Shown: in pieces, positions 1-5,266 of the stretch
Numbering within the stretch: position 1 is the stretch's first letter
Layout of the letters: every line of letters starts with the position of its first letter
Source of the DNA: Candidatus Didemnitutus sp.
GTDB taxonomy: Bacteria; Verrucomicrobiota; Verrucomicrobiia; Opitutales; Opitutaceae
Reading direction: 5' to 3'
Length of the DNA stretch: 5,266 nucleotides
Assembly (NCBI GenBank): GCA_030682505.1
Contig: JAUXOH010000047.1
Span: 1 to 5,266, forward strand
Program-made: the position numbers and the translations under genes
The notes under the pieces: generated by a model
Told to the model about the DNA's origin: nothing
Database searches by the model: none
Seen by the model: the letters and a program-made list of their open reading frames with translations, nothing else

Positions 1-1217
1 TGGGGCATTTGCTGGAGCACGAAGGTGAAAAAGACGTAGTCGGAATCCTTGGACTTGATGCGCGAATCGGCGCGGACGAGCGCGGCTTTCGTCTCGGTGC
101 GGATCTGTTCACTCTCGGCGTGACGTTGCAGCACGCGTGCGCGGGCCGCTTGGGCGGTGGCGTCATCGCCCGCTTCGCGCGCTTGCAGCCAGGTCCGGAT
201 CTCGGTTTGTTTGACGGCGTGGTTGGCATCGAAGCGCGCCTCGAGGGCGCGCAACTCGGGGCCCGCGGCGCTTTGCACCTGCGCGGCCCAGGCGGCCTGA
301 TTGAAGAAGACCGGCGTGGGCGCGAACTGGTAGAAAACAAAAACGAGGGACCCGAGCAGCAAGATGAAGAACTGCATCGGGATCTTCATCACCGCGTTGA
401 ACATCAAGCCGAGGCGGCTTTCCCGGAGGGAACGGCCCGTGAGGTAGCGTTGGACCTGCGACTGATCGGTGCCGAAGTAGGACAAGGAAAGAAACAACCC
501 GCCGAGCAGGCCGCTCCAAAGGGTATAGCGCTTGTCGGGGTCGAAGGAGAAATCGATGGCGTCGAGTTTGCCCAAAGTCTCGGCCACCACAAAGGCCTGG
601 TAGAGCGAAACGTCCTTCGGCATTTTCAAGATCACGACCACAAAGGCCGCCAGCATGCCGCCGAAGATCACGGCCATCTGATGGCGCTGGGTGATGTTCA
701 CCGCGACGCTGCCGCCGCTGACGGTGTAGGCGATGACCAGCGCGCCGGTGCCGAGAATCGTGATGTCGAGCCGCCAGCCGAGAACCGTCGAGAGAATGAT
801 GGCCGGGGCGTAGATCGTGATGCCCGCGGCAAGACCGCGCTGTAGAAGGAAAAGCAGCGCGCCGAGCAGCCGGGTCTTGCTGTCGAAGCGCTTGCCCAAA
901 TATTCGTAGGCCGTGTAGACGTTGAGCTTCCGGTAAATGGGCAGGAAAACCGCGCAAATGATGATCAGCGCGAAGGGCATGCCGAAATAGTTTTGCACAA
1001 ACCCGAGCCCGCTGTCGTAGGCCTGACCGGGAGTGGAAAGAAACGTGATCGCGCTGGCCTGCGTGGCCATGACGGACAGCCCGATGGTGCCCCAGCCCTG
1101 GGTGCGGTCGCCCTTCAGGTAGGTCTCGAACTTGTGTTGATGCCGCGTGTGCCAGACGCCGTAGCCCGCAATGCCCAGCATGGTCGCGAGCAGGACGAAA
1201 TAATCGATCGCGCTCAC
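1..1217 (-). CDS. Sodium:solute symporter (SSS/SLC5-like family), C-terminus cut by window edge
   Basis: Inner-membrane transporter of the SSS family, which uses the sodium gradient to import small solutes; the substrate cannot be read from the sequence. The 405 residues visible show about eight hydrophobic segments (near 5-22, 43-62, 77-95, 117-145, 150-168, 179-197, 233-250, 275-298). Family-like stretches are STPGQAYDSGLGFVQNYFGMP (61-81, given only as a landmark), YEYLGKRF (104-111) and the loop GTDQSQVQRYL (249-259). A charged, alanine-rich, probably helical insertion (about 303-392) precedes the next membrane segment, which starts near 393 and runs off the edge. The family usually has about 13 segments, so roughly a third is missing, including the helix that carries the conserved sodium-site serines. 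The GTG start at 1217 is chosen because it overlaps the stop of the upstream small gene (GTGA) and supplies the front of the first helix; the next ATG is residue 13. No Shine-Dalgarno is visible, so translational coupling is likely. Family call is firm; substrate unknown. Confidence 0.93.
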   Translation of the reverse strand, partial: MSAIDYFVLLATMLGIAGYGVWHTRHQHKFETYLKGDRTQGWGTIGLSVMATQASAITFLSTPGQAYDSGLGFVQNYFGMPFALIIICAVFLPIYRKLNVYTAYEYLGKRFDSKTRLLGALLFLLQRGLAAGITIYAPAIILSTVLGWRLDITILGTGALVIAYTVSGGSVAVNITQRHQMAVIFGGMLAAFVVVILKMPKDVSLYQAFVVAETLGKLDAIDFSFDPDKRYTLWSGLLGGLFLSLSYFGTDQSQVQRYLTGRSLRESRLGLMFNAVMKIPMQFFILLLGSLVFVFYQFAPTPVFFNQAAWAAQVQSAAGPELRALEARFDANHAVKQTEIRTWLQAREAGDDATAQAARARVLQRHAESEQIRTETKAALVRADSRIKSKDSDYVFFTFVLQQMP

Positions 1218-1369
1218 GCGAAGATCCGCGGCAAGGCGGCGAGCAGAATCACGTAGGTGACGAAACAGGCGGCGACAAAAAGATAGAATCCACGCCAGGT
1301 GCGAAACCACGGCATTCCGGTCGATTCACCCTCGGGATCGGTCGGCGGCGGCGGTGTTTCGGGCGACAT
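1214..1369 (-). CDS. Small single-pass membrane protein, 51 aa, coupled to the symporter
   Basis: Short gene with ATG at 1369 and TGA at 1216-1214. The product begins with an acidic, proline-rich segment (MSPETPPPPTDPEGES), then MPWFRTWRGFY, followed by one hydrophobic helix of about 21 residues (near 29-50) ending PRIFA. The Trp/Arg-rich patch before the helix fits a short cytoplasmic N-terminus by the positive-inside rule. It starts 12 bases after the deacetylase stop, and its TGA overlaps the symporter GTG by four bases, which makes a real, translationally coupled gene likely despite its size. I do not recognise a named family. Small hydrophobic proteins are encoded beside several sodium-solute symporters (for example the DUF4212 and YhdT/DUF997 types), but those have two predicted helices and this has one. 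An accessory or stabilising role for the transporter is inference. No clear ribosome-binding site; the leader is ccccaccgccc. Confidence 0.72.
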   Translation of the reverse strand: MSPETPPPPTDPEGESTGMPWFRTWRGFYLFVAACFVTYVILLAALPRIFA

Positions 1370-1381
1370 GGGCGGTGGGGA

Positions 1382-3892
1382 TTATTTTCCCAGCGCGACG
1401 AGATTGGCAAGGAGACGATAGGCGCCAGGCACCCCGGCGGGAAGTTGGCGGAAGAGCGCGAGGCTGGTGTAGACGTAGTGGCCCTGGCCATGGCGCGCGA
1501 TGAGCACGCTGCTGCGCAACGGCGCCTCGCCCGCGTCGTGCATCGCGAACAAGGGCGTGAAGCGAGATTCGTCCCAAGAGCTGGGGAAATAGGCGCCGCG
1601 CTCCTGCACCCAGCCGGCCCAATCGGCCGGAACCAGCCGATTGGGCGTGGTGAGCGCCGGATGATCCGGCGCGAGAATCTCGACGGCCGCCTGCTCGTCC
1701 GTCACCCGCCATTGCGCGGCGGATCCTTCGATGGAGAGCGCGTAAGGAGCAAGCGTGGTCGTGCGCAGACGGTTGGGCCGATTATATTGGGCGATGACCG
1801 TGCCGCCCGCTTCCACCCACGCGAACAGAGCGGGCAGATGCGCGCTGAGGTCGTCGCGTTCGTTGAACGCGCGCACGCCGATCACGACGGCATCAAGACC
1901 AGCCAATCCTGCCGGGGATAGATCGGAGCCGGAAAGGATCCGCACGGCGAAGCCCATTTGTTCGAGGCTTTCGGCGACGGCGTCGCCAGCTCCCGGGAGG
2001 TAACCGATGACCCGGCCGCGAGTCTCCAGCTCAAGACTGACGAGGCGGGCCCGGGCGGGTGGTTGCAGGAGTTGCGGCGCCAGGTGGGCATAGCGGAGGA
2101 CCTGCCGTTGTTGAGAAAAGGGGTGCCCCTCGACTTCCGCGATGGCGGACAACTGTCCCGCCGCGGCCCGATCCGGCGCCGTAACGGCAAAAGAGAGCGT
2201 CGTGCTCGTGCCCGCGGTGGAGGAGGAAAAAGGCCGTTCGGCGGGCGTGATGATCCAATCGGCTGGTGCGGTCAGTTGCAACTTGCCGCTGACAGCGGCG
2301 CGGGCGGTGGTAACCGTGACCACGACGTCCTTGGTGGCACCCGGGGTGAACGCGAAAACATCCGCCGCGATGGCGAGCGAAACGGGCGAAATCACCGCGA
2401 GCCGGCGGCGATGTTCGCCGGTGTCGTCGCGCACGATGAAAACGGGCTCGTCGGCGAGCGCGAAGGATTGGCCGTTGATTGAGAAAAGATGTTCCACAGG
2501 GACGGCGGGTGGATTCTCGGGCAAACCGATGAGCTGCGGATCGTCGACGCGCGCGATACCGGCCGCGCCTTCTTCGCGCAGCCAGTAGGGCTGGGTCAGC
2601 GGCAGGTCGGTGGGCAGCGTGGCTTCGAAGGAACCGGTGAGGGCGGTGCCGGAGTGGACGATCGCATCCTGGTTTGGGGTGCGGGCGGCCAGCGTGAGTG
2701 CGCGGGTTCCGTGGTAGCGCACCGAAACATCACCCGGTTCGGCCACGATCGCGTAGTTCAGTTGCAACGCTTCGCCCGGCACGACTTCGGCTTTGCCGAC
2801 GGTTGTTTCCGCCCGCAGGCCGAGACAGGACTGCAGAATCTGATCGAGCTGGGCGCGTTTGTCGTCAACGAGCGGGCTCGCCGGCAGCTTGGCCAGCAGC
2901 GTGCGGATTTGCAGCAGGGCTGGGACGGACGCCGTGATGGGACCGGCGGAAAACCGCTCGATCAACGTCGCGGTGAGCCGGTCGATTTCCTCCGCGCCGG
3001 GGACGCGGGCCCACGTGGTGTCGATCCCATCCAGGGGATCATTCGTGATCGGTTCGCCCGCCAGGAGCATGAAAGACTGGATGTTGGGTCCGAGATTGGC
3101 GCGGCTGGCGAATCCGCCGAGGCTCTGCGTCTTGTGCATGGCGCGGCTGCGGCCGGCGATGGCGCCAAAGGCTTCGCCGGTGATGGGGTCGGTGCCGGCG
3201 ATGTCGAGTTTGACGATCGGATTATCCAGCGCGGTGTTGCTGCCCATGCGGAATGAATTCCACAGCACGCGTTTTGGCTGCCAGACGGTGAGTCCTTGGG
3301 CGAGTTGCTCGGGGTAGGCCAGGGGGTCGCCGGCCAGGCCGAAGGCTTCGACCGCGAGGATGGCCGAAGCGGTGTGGTGACCGTGACCGCCGCTGCCGGG
3401 CGGAATGGGGAAGCGCGTCACGATGACATCGGGCTGGAAGCGGCGGATCACGCGTACGACGTCGGCGAGAACCAGATCGCGATCCCAGAAACGCAGGGTT
3501 TCCTCGGGTGATTTGGAGTAGCCGAAATCGATCGCGCGGGTGAAGAACTGCTGACCCCGGTCGAGTTGACGGGCGGCGAGCAGTTCCTGGGTGCGCAGGA
3601 CGCCGAGTTTCTCGTCGAAATCGCGGCCGAGTTCATTTTGGCCACCATCGCCGCGCGTCAGCGAGAGATAGGCGGTGCGGTAACCGCGACCGCGGGCGAG
3701 ATAGGTGATCAACTCGGTGTTTTCGTCGTCGGGATGGGCACCGACATGCAGGACCGTGCCGGTGGTGCGAAGACTCCGGAGTTCCTGCAGGATCGCGTTG
3801 GCGGGCAAGGGGGCGGGCGCCGCGGAGGTCAGGAGCGGAACAAGCAAGATGATCGCGAGAGTGCGGCTGGAGTGCGACCGGGGTTTGGGCAT
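1382..3892 (-). CDS. Exported PIG-L/LmbE-family deacetylase with C-terminal amidotransferase-like domain
   Basis: An 836-residue protein. Residues 1-25 look like a Sec signal peptide (basic MPKPRSHSSR, hydrophobic TLAIILLVPLL, small residues SAA), so it should act outside the cytoplasm. Residues about 42-285 form the PIG-L deacetylase domain: AHPDDE (52-57) and the HGHH pair (H170, H173) are the expected zinc ligands and acid/base residues, with TRGDGGQNELG (79-89) between them. Family members hydrolyse N-acyl groups, typically acetyl on glucosamine-type sugars; the substrate here is unknown. Residues about 360-600 are beta-rich, with Ig-like or NEW3-type segments. Residues about 615-836 resemble a ThuA/class I glutamine-amidotransferase fold (GLDAVVIGVRAFN at 665-677, VEAGGTVIAQYN at 693-704, HGQGHYVYTS at 801-810) but contain no cysteine, so no classic amidotransferase nucleophile. 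I find only one cysteine in the protein (C356). Length fits the long multidomain PIG-L proteins rather than the roughly 230-residue LmbE/BshB enzymes. It leads a tight group with the small gene and symporter. The ATG at 3892 lacks a Shine-Dalgarno; its leader is ctttctctctccc. Confidence 0.93.
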   Translation of the reverse strand: MPKPRSHSSRTLAIILLVPLLTSAAPAPLPANAILQELRSLRTTGTVLHVGAHPDDENTELITYLARGRGYRTAYLSLTRGDGGQNELGRDFDEKLGVLRTQELLAARQLDRGQQFFTRAIDFGYSKSPEETLRFWDRDLVLADVVRVIRRFQPDVIVTRFPIPPGSGGHGHHTASAILAVEAFGLAGDPLAYPEQLAQGLTVWQPKRVLWNSFRMGSNTALDNPIVKLDIAGTDPITGEAFGAIAGRSRAMHKTQSLGGFASRANLGPNIQSFMLLAGEPITNDPLDGIDTTWARVPGAEEIDRLTATLIERFSAGPITASVPALLQIRTLLAKLPASPLVDDKRAQLDQILQSCLGLRAETTVGKAEVVPGEALQLNYAIVAEPGDVSVRYHGTRALTLAARTPNQDAIVHSGTALTGSFEATLPTDLPLTQPYWLREEGAAGIARVDDPQLIGLPENPPAVPVEHLFSINGQSFALADEPVFIVRDDTGEHRRRLAVISPVSLAIAADVFAFTPGATKDVVVTVTTARAAVSGKLQLTAPADWIITPAERPFSSSTAGTSTTLSFAVTAPDRAAAGQLSAIAEVEGHPFSQQRQVLRYAHLAPQLLQPPARARLVSLELETRGRVIGYLPGAGDAVAESLEQMGFAVRILSGSDLSPAGLAGLDAVVIGVRAFNERDDLSAHLPALFAWVEAGGTVIAQYNRPNRLRTTTLAPYALSIEGSAAQWRVTDEQAAVEILAPDHPALTTPNRLVPADWAGWVQERGAYFPSSWDESRFTPLFAMHDAGEAPLRSSVLIARHGQGHYVYTSLALFRQLPAGVPGAYRLLANLVALGK
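1617..1646. repeat. Perfect 11-bp inverted repeat inside the PIG-L coding region
   Basis: Arms GCCCAATCGGC (1617-1627) and GCCGATTGGGC (1636-1646) are exact reverse complements around an 8-base loop (1628-1635). It falls in the C-terminal domain, around codons 750-759 (PNRLVPADWAG). The repeat is plain in the sequence. It would form a stable hairpin in mRNA of either strand, but no T-run follows in either direction, so it is not a normal intrinsic terminator. It could be chance in GC-rich coding DNA. Confidence 0.6.
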
Positions 3893-3910
3893 GGGAGAGA
3901 GAAAGTTGAA

Positions 3911-3936
3911 CCGGCCGGAATGAGGATTCCCGCCGG
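3911..3936 (-). terminator. Hairpin between DUF2911 gene and deacetylase operon; possible terminator or attenuator
   Basis: On the minus strand an 11-base arm CCGGCGGGAAT, loop CCTC and arm ATTCCGGCCGG pair at 10 of 11 positions, with one G-G mismatch. The hairpin ends 18 bases before the deacetylase ATG and 50 bases after the DUF2911 stop. On the minus strand it is followed by TTCAACTTTCTCTCTCCC, which is pyrimidine-rich but only weakly U-rich. It could therefore be a leaky terminator lowering readthrough into the deacetylase operon, a 3'-end stabilising structure for the DUF2911 mRNA, or a leader structure affecting deacetylase translation. I see no recognisable promoter in the 93-base gap, which argues for at least some readthrough. 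Confidence 0.5.
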
Positions 3937-3985
3937 TGAGAGACGGCGCTGCGCGAGGTGGAGGGTTTCCGGGGTCGGACGCCGA

Positions 3986-4864
3986 TCAGTCCAGACTCGC
4001 GAGCAGCGCGCGATTCAGGCGCAGGTATTCCTCGCGGAGAGATCCCTTTTGTTTTTCGGCCAGTTCCAGCGATTGGTTGGCGGCGGCGCGGGCGCCATCC
4101 TTGTCGCCCATTTTCGCGAGAATCAGTCCTTTGCGGTAATGCATCCAGAACGCGTTGGGTTGGGCGGCGAGACCGGTGTTCATCCAGGCGATCGCCTTGT
4201 TCAGATCGAGGTCGTTTTCGAAATAAAACATCGCGGCTTGGAAGTAGGGCTTCTTGTCCCCTTCCGCGGCCATGGCGGCCTCGATTTGCGGAACGAGCAT
4301 GCCCTTGGTGTCGACCTCGAGATGAAAAGTGACGCCGACCCGTTCCCACGCGAGGTTGAGCGTGGCGGAATCGTCGCGCAGATCGTTGAAGGTGATCGTG
4401 AGGGATTCAACCGGGTGGGCCAGCGCGACGGGCGCAGCGGTGGCACGGGCAACATCATTCGCGACGTCGTAGGCATAGCTGCCCCACTGGGACATGTTTT
4501 TATGGACGATGAGTGTCCATTCGGTTTTTCCGGGAATCGTGAAGATCTCGTAGGTCCCGGCGGGAACCGGCGAGCCGTTGATTTTGACGTCAGTGCTGAA
4601 GGTGACCTTCGTGGCGTTGTTGGCGCCGGTGCGCCAAACTTCACCGTAGGGCACAAGACCGCCGAAAACCTCGCGACCCTTCGCGCTCGGGCGCGCGTAG
4701 GTGACTTCCACGTCGGTGATGCCGACGCGTTGCTTGATCGTGGAGGCCGGGCTGGGGGCCGGGAACTGGAGCTGGGGAATGACCGGGGTTTGAGCGAACA
4801 GGCTGACAGCGAGACCGAGGGCGCTGGCGCCGAGAAAGACGGAACGAAGCAGGAGGGAGGTCAT
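3986..4864 (-). CDS. Secreted DUF2911 domain protein with TPR-like C-terminus
   Basis: A 292-residue protein. Residues 1-25 read as a Sec signal peptide (MTSLLLRSVF, hydrophobic LGASALGLAVSLFA, likely cleavage near A24/Q25), so it is probably periplasmic. Residues about 35-185 match DUF2911: a phrase like SPASTIKQRVG (38-48), VTYARPSAKGREVFGGLVPY (54-73), GEVWRTGANNAT (74-85), and PAGTYEIFTIPG (101-112) before the WTLIVHK strand. DUF2911 has no established biochemical function that I can name. Residues about 203-292 are helical and look like two or three TPR-type repeats (AAMFYFENDLDLNKAIAWMN, then a repeat around 237-265), usually a protein-interaction surface. TGA at 3988-3986. The ATG at 4864 is chosen because it gives a complete signal peptide; no Shine-Dalgarno precedes it. 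It lies 93 bases upstream of the deacetylase gene with a hairpin between, so co-transcription is possible but not shown. Other exported-protein roles, such as cell-envelope upkeep, are guesses. Confidence 0.92.
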   Translation of the reverse strand: MTSLLLRSVFLGASALGLAVSLFAQTPVIPQLQFPAPSPASTIKQRVGITDVEVTYARPSAKGREVFGGLVPYGEVWRTGANNATKVTFSTDVKINGSPVPAGTYEIFTIPGKTEWTLIVHKNMSQWGSYAYDVANDVARATAAPVALAHPVESLTITFNDLRDDSATLNLAWERVGVTFHLEVDTKGMLVPQIEAAMAAEGDKKPYFQAAMFYFENDLDLNKAIAWMNTGLAAQPNAFWMHYRKGLILAKMGDKDGARAAANQSLELAEKQKGSLREEYLRLNRALLASLD

Positions 4865-4865
4865 A

Positions 4866-4885
4866 GGGTTGGGGGGTGGAGGGGG
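4866..4885 (+). other. G-run tract directly before the DUF2911 start (C-rich in the mRNA leader)
   Basis: On the plus strand G-runs of 3, 6, 2 and 5 (4866-4868, 4871-4876, 4878-4879, 4881-4885) sit next to the DUF2911 ATG, so its mRNA leader is almost pure C with a few U and A. The tract could form a two-layer G-quadruplex on the template strand; a three-layer one would need a bulge. It also takes the place where a Shine-Dalgarno would be expected. Any function is inference. Confidence 0.4.
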
Positions 4886-4903
4886 AAGCCAGGAGCCTAT
4901 CTA

Positions 4904-4932
4904 ATTATGATTGAAGGACAAGCCGGCACCTT
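4904..4932 (-). promoter_or_regulatory. Possible promoter for the DUF2911 gene
   Basis: The only clear AT-rich patch in this intergenic region is 4898-4914. On the minus strand it gives CATAAT (4909-4904), 5 of 6 to the -10 consensus, about 40 bases before the ATG. At 17-base spacing the -35 hexamer would be AAGGTG (4932-4927), a poor match, and it overlaps the dyad at 4926-4937. An alternative -10 is TAGATA (4903-4898). An activator-dependent promoter is possible. Weak evidence. Confidence 0.3.
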
Positions 4933-4937
4933 GGTGC
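4926..4937. repeat. Short dyad GCACC-tt-GGTGC, possible operator
   Basis: Perfect 5-base arms around TT in the divergent intergenic region, overlapping the expected -35 zone of the minus-strand promoter. A second small dyad, GGGA-tat-TCCC (4954-4964), lies about 28 bases away centre to centre. Both are short enough to arise by chance; their position between divergent genes is the only reason to list them. Confidence 0.25.
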
Positions 4938-5030
4938 GAGACCCGAGCGCTGAGGGATATTCCCGTAAATTAGAAGAAGCACACGCGCAGGGATGGCAAA
5001 GTGTTAGTGCAGGTTGATTGGTCGCACCGG

Positions 5031-5058
5031 TTGACGGCGGCCGGGATCGCCGTGTAAC
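5031..5058 (+). promoter_or_regulatory. Sigma70-like promoter for the plus-strand gene
   Basis: TTGACG (5031-5036, 5 of 6 to the -35 consensus), a 16-base spacer, then TGTAAC (5053-5058, 4 of 6 to the -10 consensus). Transcription would start near 5065 and give a leader of about 40 bases before the ATG at 5105. A nearby direct repeat of GGTTGA (5012-5017 and 5029-5034) touches the -35. The match is decent but unproven. Confidence 0.42.
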
Positions 5059-5104
5059 TCTGAGCAAACTATTTTTCCCCACGACCCGTCAGGTCGCGCA
5101 CGCT

Positions 5105-5266
5105 ATGTCCCCTTCCAGCAGAAAACCCCTTTCCATCAACGACGAAACGAAGTCGGACATCGATATGTCCAAAAGGAGCGAGGGCCAACGGGCCGCGCTC
5201 CAAGTCACGGAAGCCGCCCGTGAATCGCACGACGACATCAGCTTCGCGGCCCACCTGTTCATGGGC
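5105..5266 (+). CDS. N-terminus of a probable acyl-CoA dehydrogenase family protein, cut by window edge
   Basis: Open from ATG at 5105 to the window end, exactly 54 codons. Residues 1-20 (MSPSSRKPLSINDETKSDID) are polar and look disordered. They are followed by SEGQRAALQVTEAARE (24-39) and ISFAAHLFMG (45-54). The pattern of an EAARE helix followed by a SFxxxLFMG stretch resembles the start of acyl-CoA dehydrogenase family proteins as I recall them from Verrucomicrobiota and Planctomycetota; such enzymes oxidise acyl-CoA thioesters with FAD in the cytoplasm. The catalytic and FAD-binding parts are outside the window, so this is a tentative call. M21 (5165) is an alternative start that would remove the polar tail. 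No strong Shine-Dalgarno precedes either ATG. A small inverted repeat, CGACC-cgtca-GGTCG (5082-5096), sits 8 bases before the first ATG. The gene is divergent from DUF2911 and likely a separate unit. Confidence 0.6.
   Translation, partial: MSPSSRKPLSINDETKSDIDMSKRSEGQRAALQVTEAARESHDDISFAAHLFMG

Noticed and set aside
9..845. Plus-strand open frame of 278 codons at the left edge
   Set aside because: It is antisense to the symporter, whose frame shows transmembrane helices and family motifs; this translation is polar and low in complexity.
163..957. Minus-strand open frame overlapping the symporter in another frame
   Set aside because: The product is Arg-, Pro- and His-rich with no domain; the neighbouring frame gives the clean SSS protein.
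2489..3256. Plus-strand open frame of 255 codons inside the deacetylase gene
   Set aside because: It is a shadow of the deacetylase coding strand, with no recognisable motif or ribosome-binding site.
4502..4520. Inverted repeat ATGGAC/GTCCAT followed by GGTTTTTC, resembling a plus-strand terminator
   Set aside because: Arms are only 6 bases, the T-run is short, and it lies in the middle of the DUF2911 coding region with no plus-strand gene ending there.
3566..5017. Long plus-strand open frame (483 codons) antisense to DUF2911 and the deacetylase N-terminus
   Set aside because: The translation is rich in Gly, Arg and Glu with no recognisable domain, and it lies opposite two genes with clear family motifs and signal peptides. 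Long antisense frames are expected in GC-rich coding DNA.
5069..5254. Minus-strand open frame of 61 codons opposite the plus-strand partial gene
   Set aside because: It covers the promoter and start of the plus gene and has no family-like sequence; the plus frame is open to the edge and has a plausible promoter.
1..5266. Mobile element, CRISPR, tRNA, defence island or biosynthetic cluster signals
   Set aside because: No transposase-like frame, terminal inverted repeats, regularly spaced repeats, cloverleaf or defence domain was found on either strand.

Overview
The window is GC-rich bacterial DNA holding four complete or partial genes on the minus strand and the start of one gene on the plus strand. 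The gene content suggests a Verrucomicrobiota bacterium, perhaps of the Opitutales. It includes an exported multidomain PIG-L deacetylase beside an SSS-family symporter, a secreted DUF2911 protein, and a plus-strand N-terminus resembling acyl-CoA dehydrogenases as I recall them from this group. That placement is inference from gene types and style, not from a marker gene; Acidobacteriota, Gemmatimonadota or another phylum with the same gene pair cannot be excluded.

Minus-strand block, read from right to left. 4864-3986 encodes a secreted DUF2911 protein with a helical, TPR-like C-terminus. A 93-base gap follows, containing a strong hairpin (3911-3936). 3892-1382 encodes an exported 836-residue protein with an N-terminal PIG-L/LmbE deacetylase domain, a beta-rich middle and a ThuA/glutamine-amidotransferase-like C-terminus. 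Twelve bases later comes a 51-codon gene (1369-1214) for a single-pass membrane protein, missed by ordinary ORF calling. Its stop overlaps by four bases the GTG start of a sodium:solute symporter (1217 to beyond base 1), whose last third lies outside the window. The last three genes are packed like one operon.

Right edge. A 240-base intergenic region (4865-5104) separates the divergent DUF2911 gene from a plus-strand gene starting at 5105. It holds a plausible sigma70-type promoter for the plus gene, a weaker one for the minus gene, short dyads and a G-rich tract. The plus gene has 54 codons in view and is probably an acyl-CoA dehydrogenase family protein.

A working model, and only inference, is that the exported PIG-L protein removes N-acyl groups from an amino-sugar-containing substrate outside the cytoplasm, and that the symporter, perhaps helped by the small membrane protein, imports a product. 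I see no defence system, mobile element, CRISPR array, tRNA or rRNA. None of the genes shows an obvious Shine-Dalgarno sequence; two leaders are conspicuously pyrimidine-rich.
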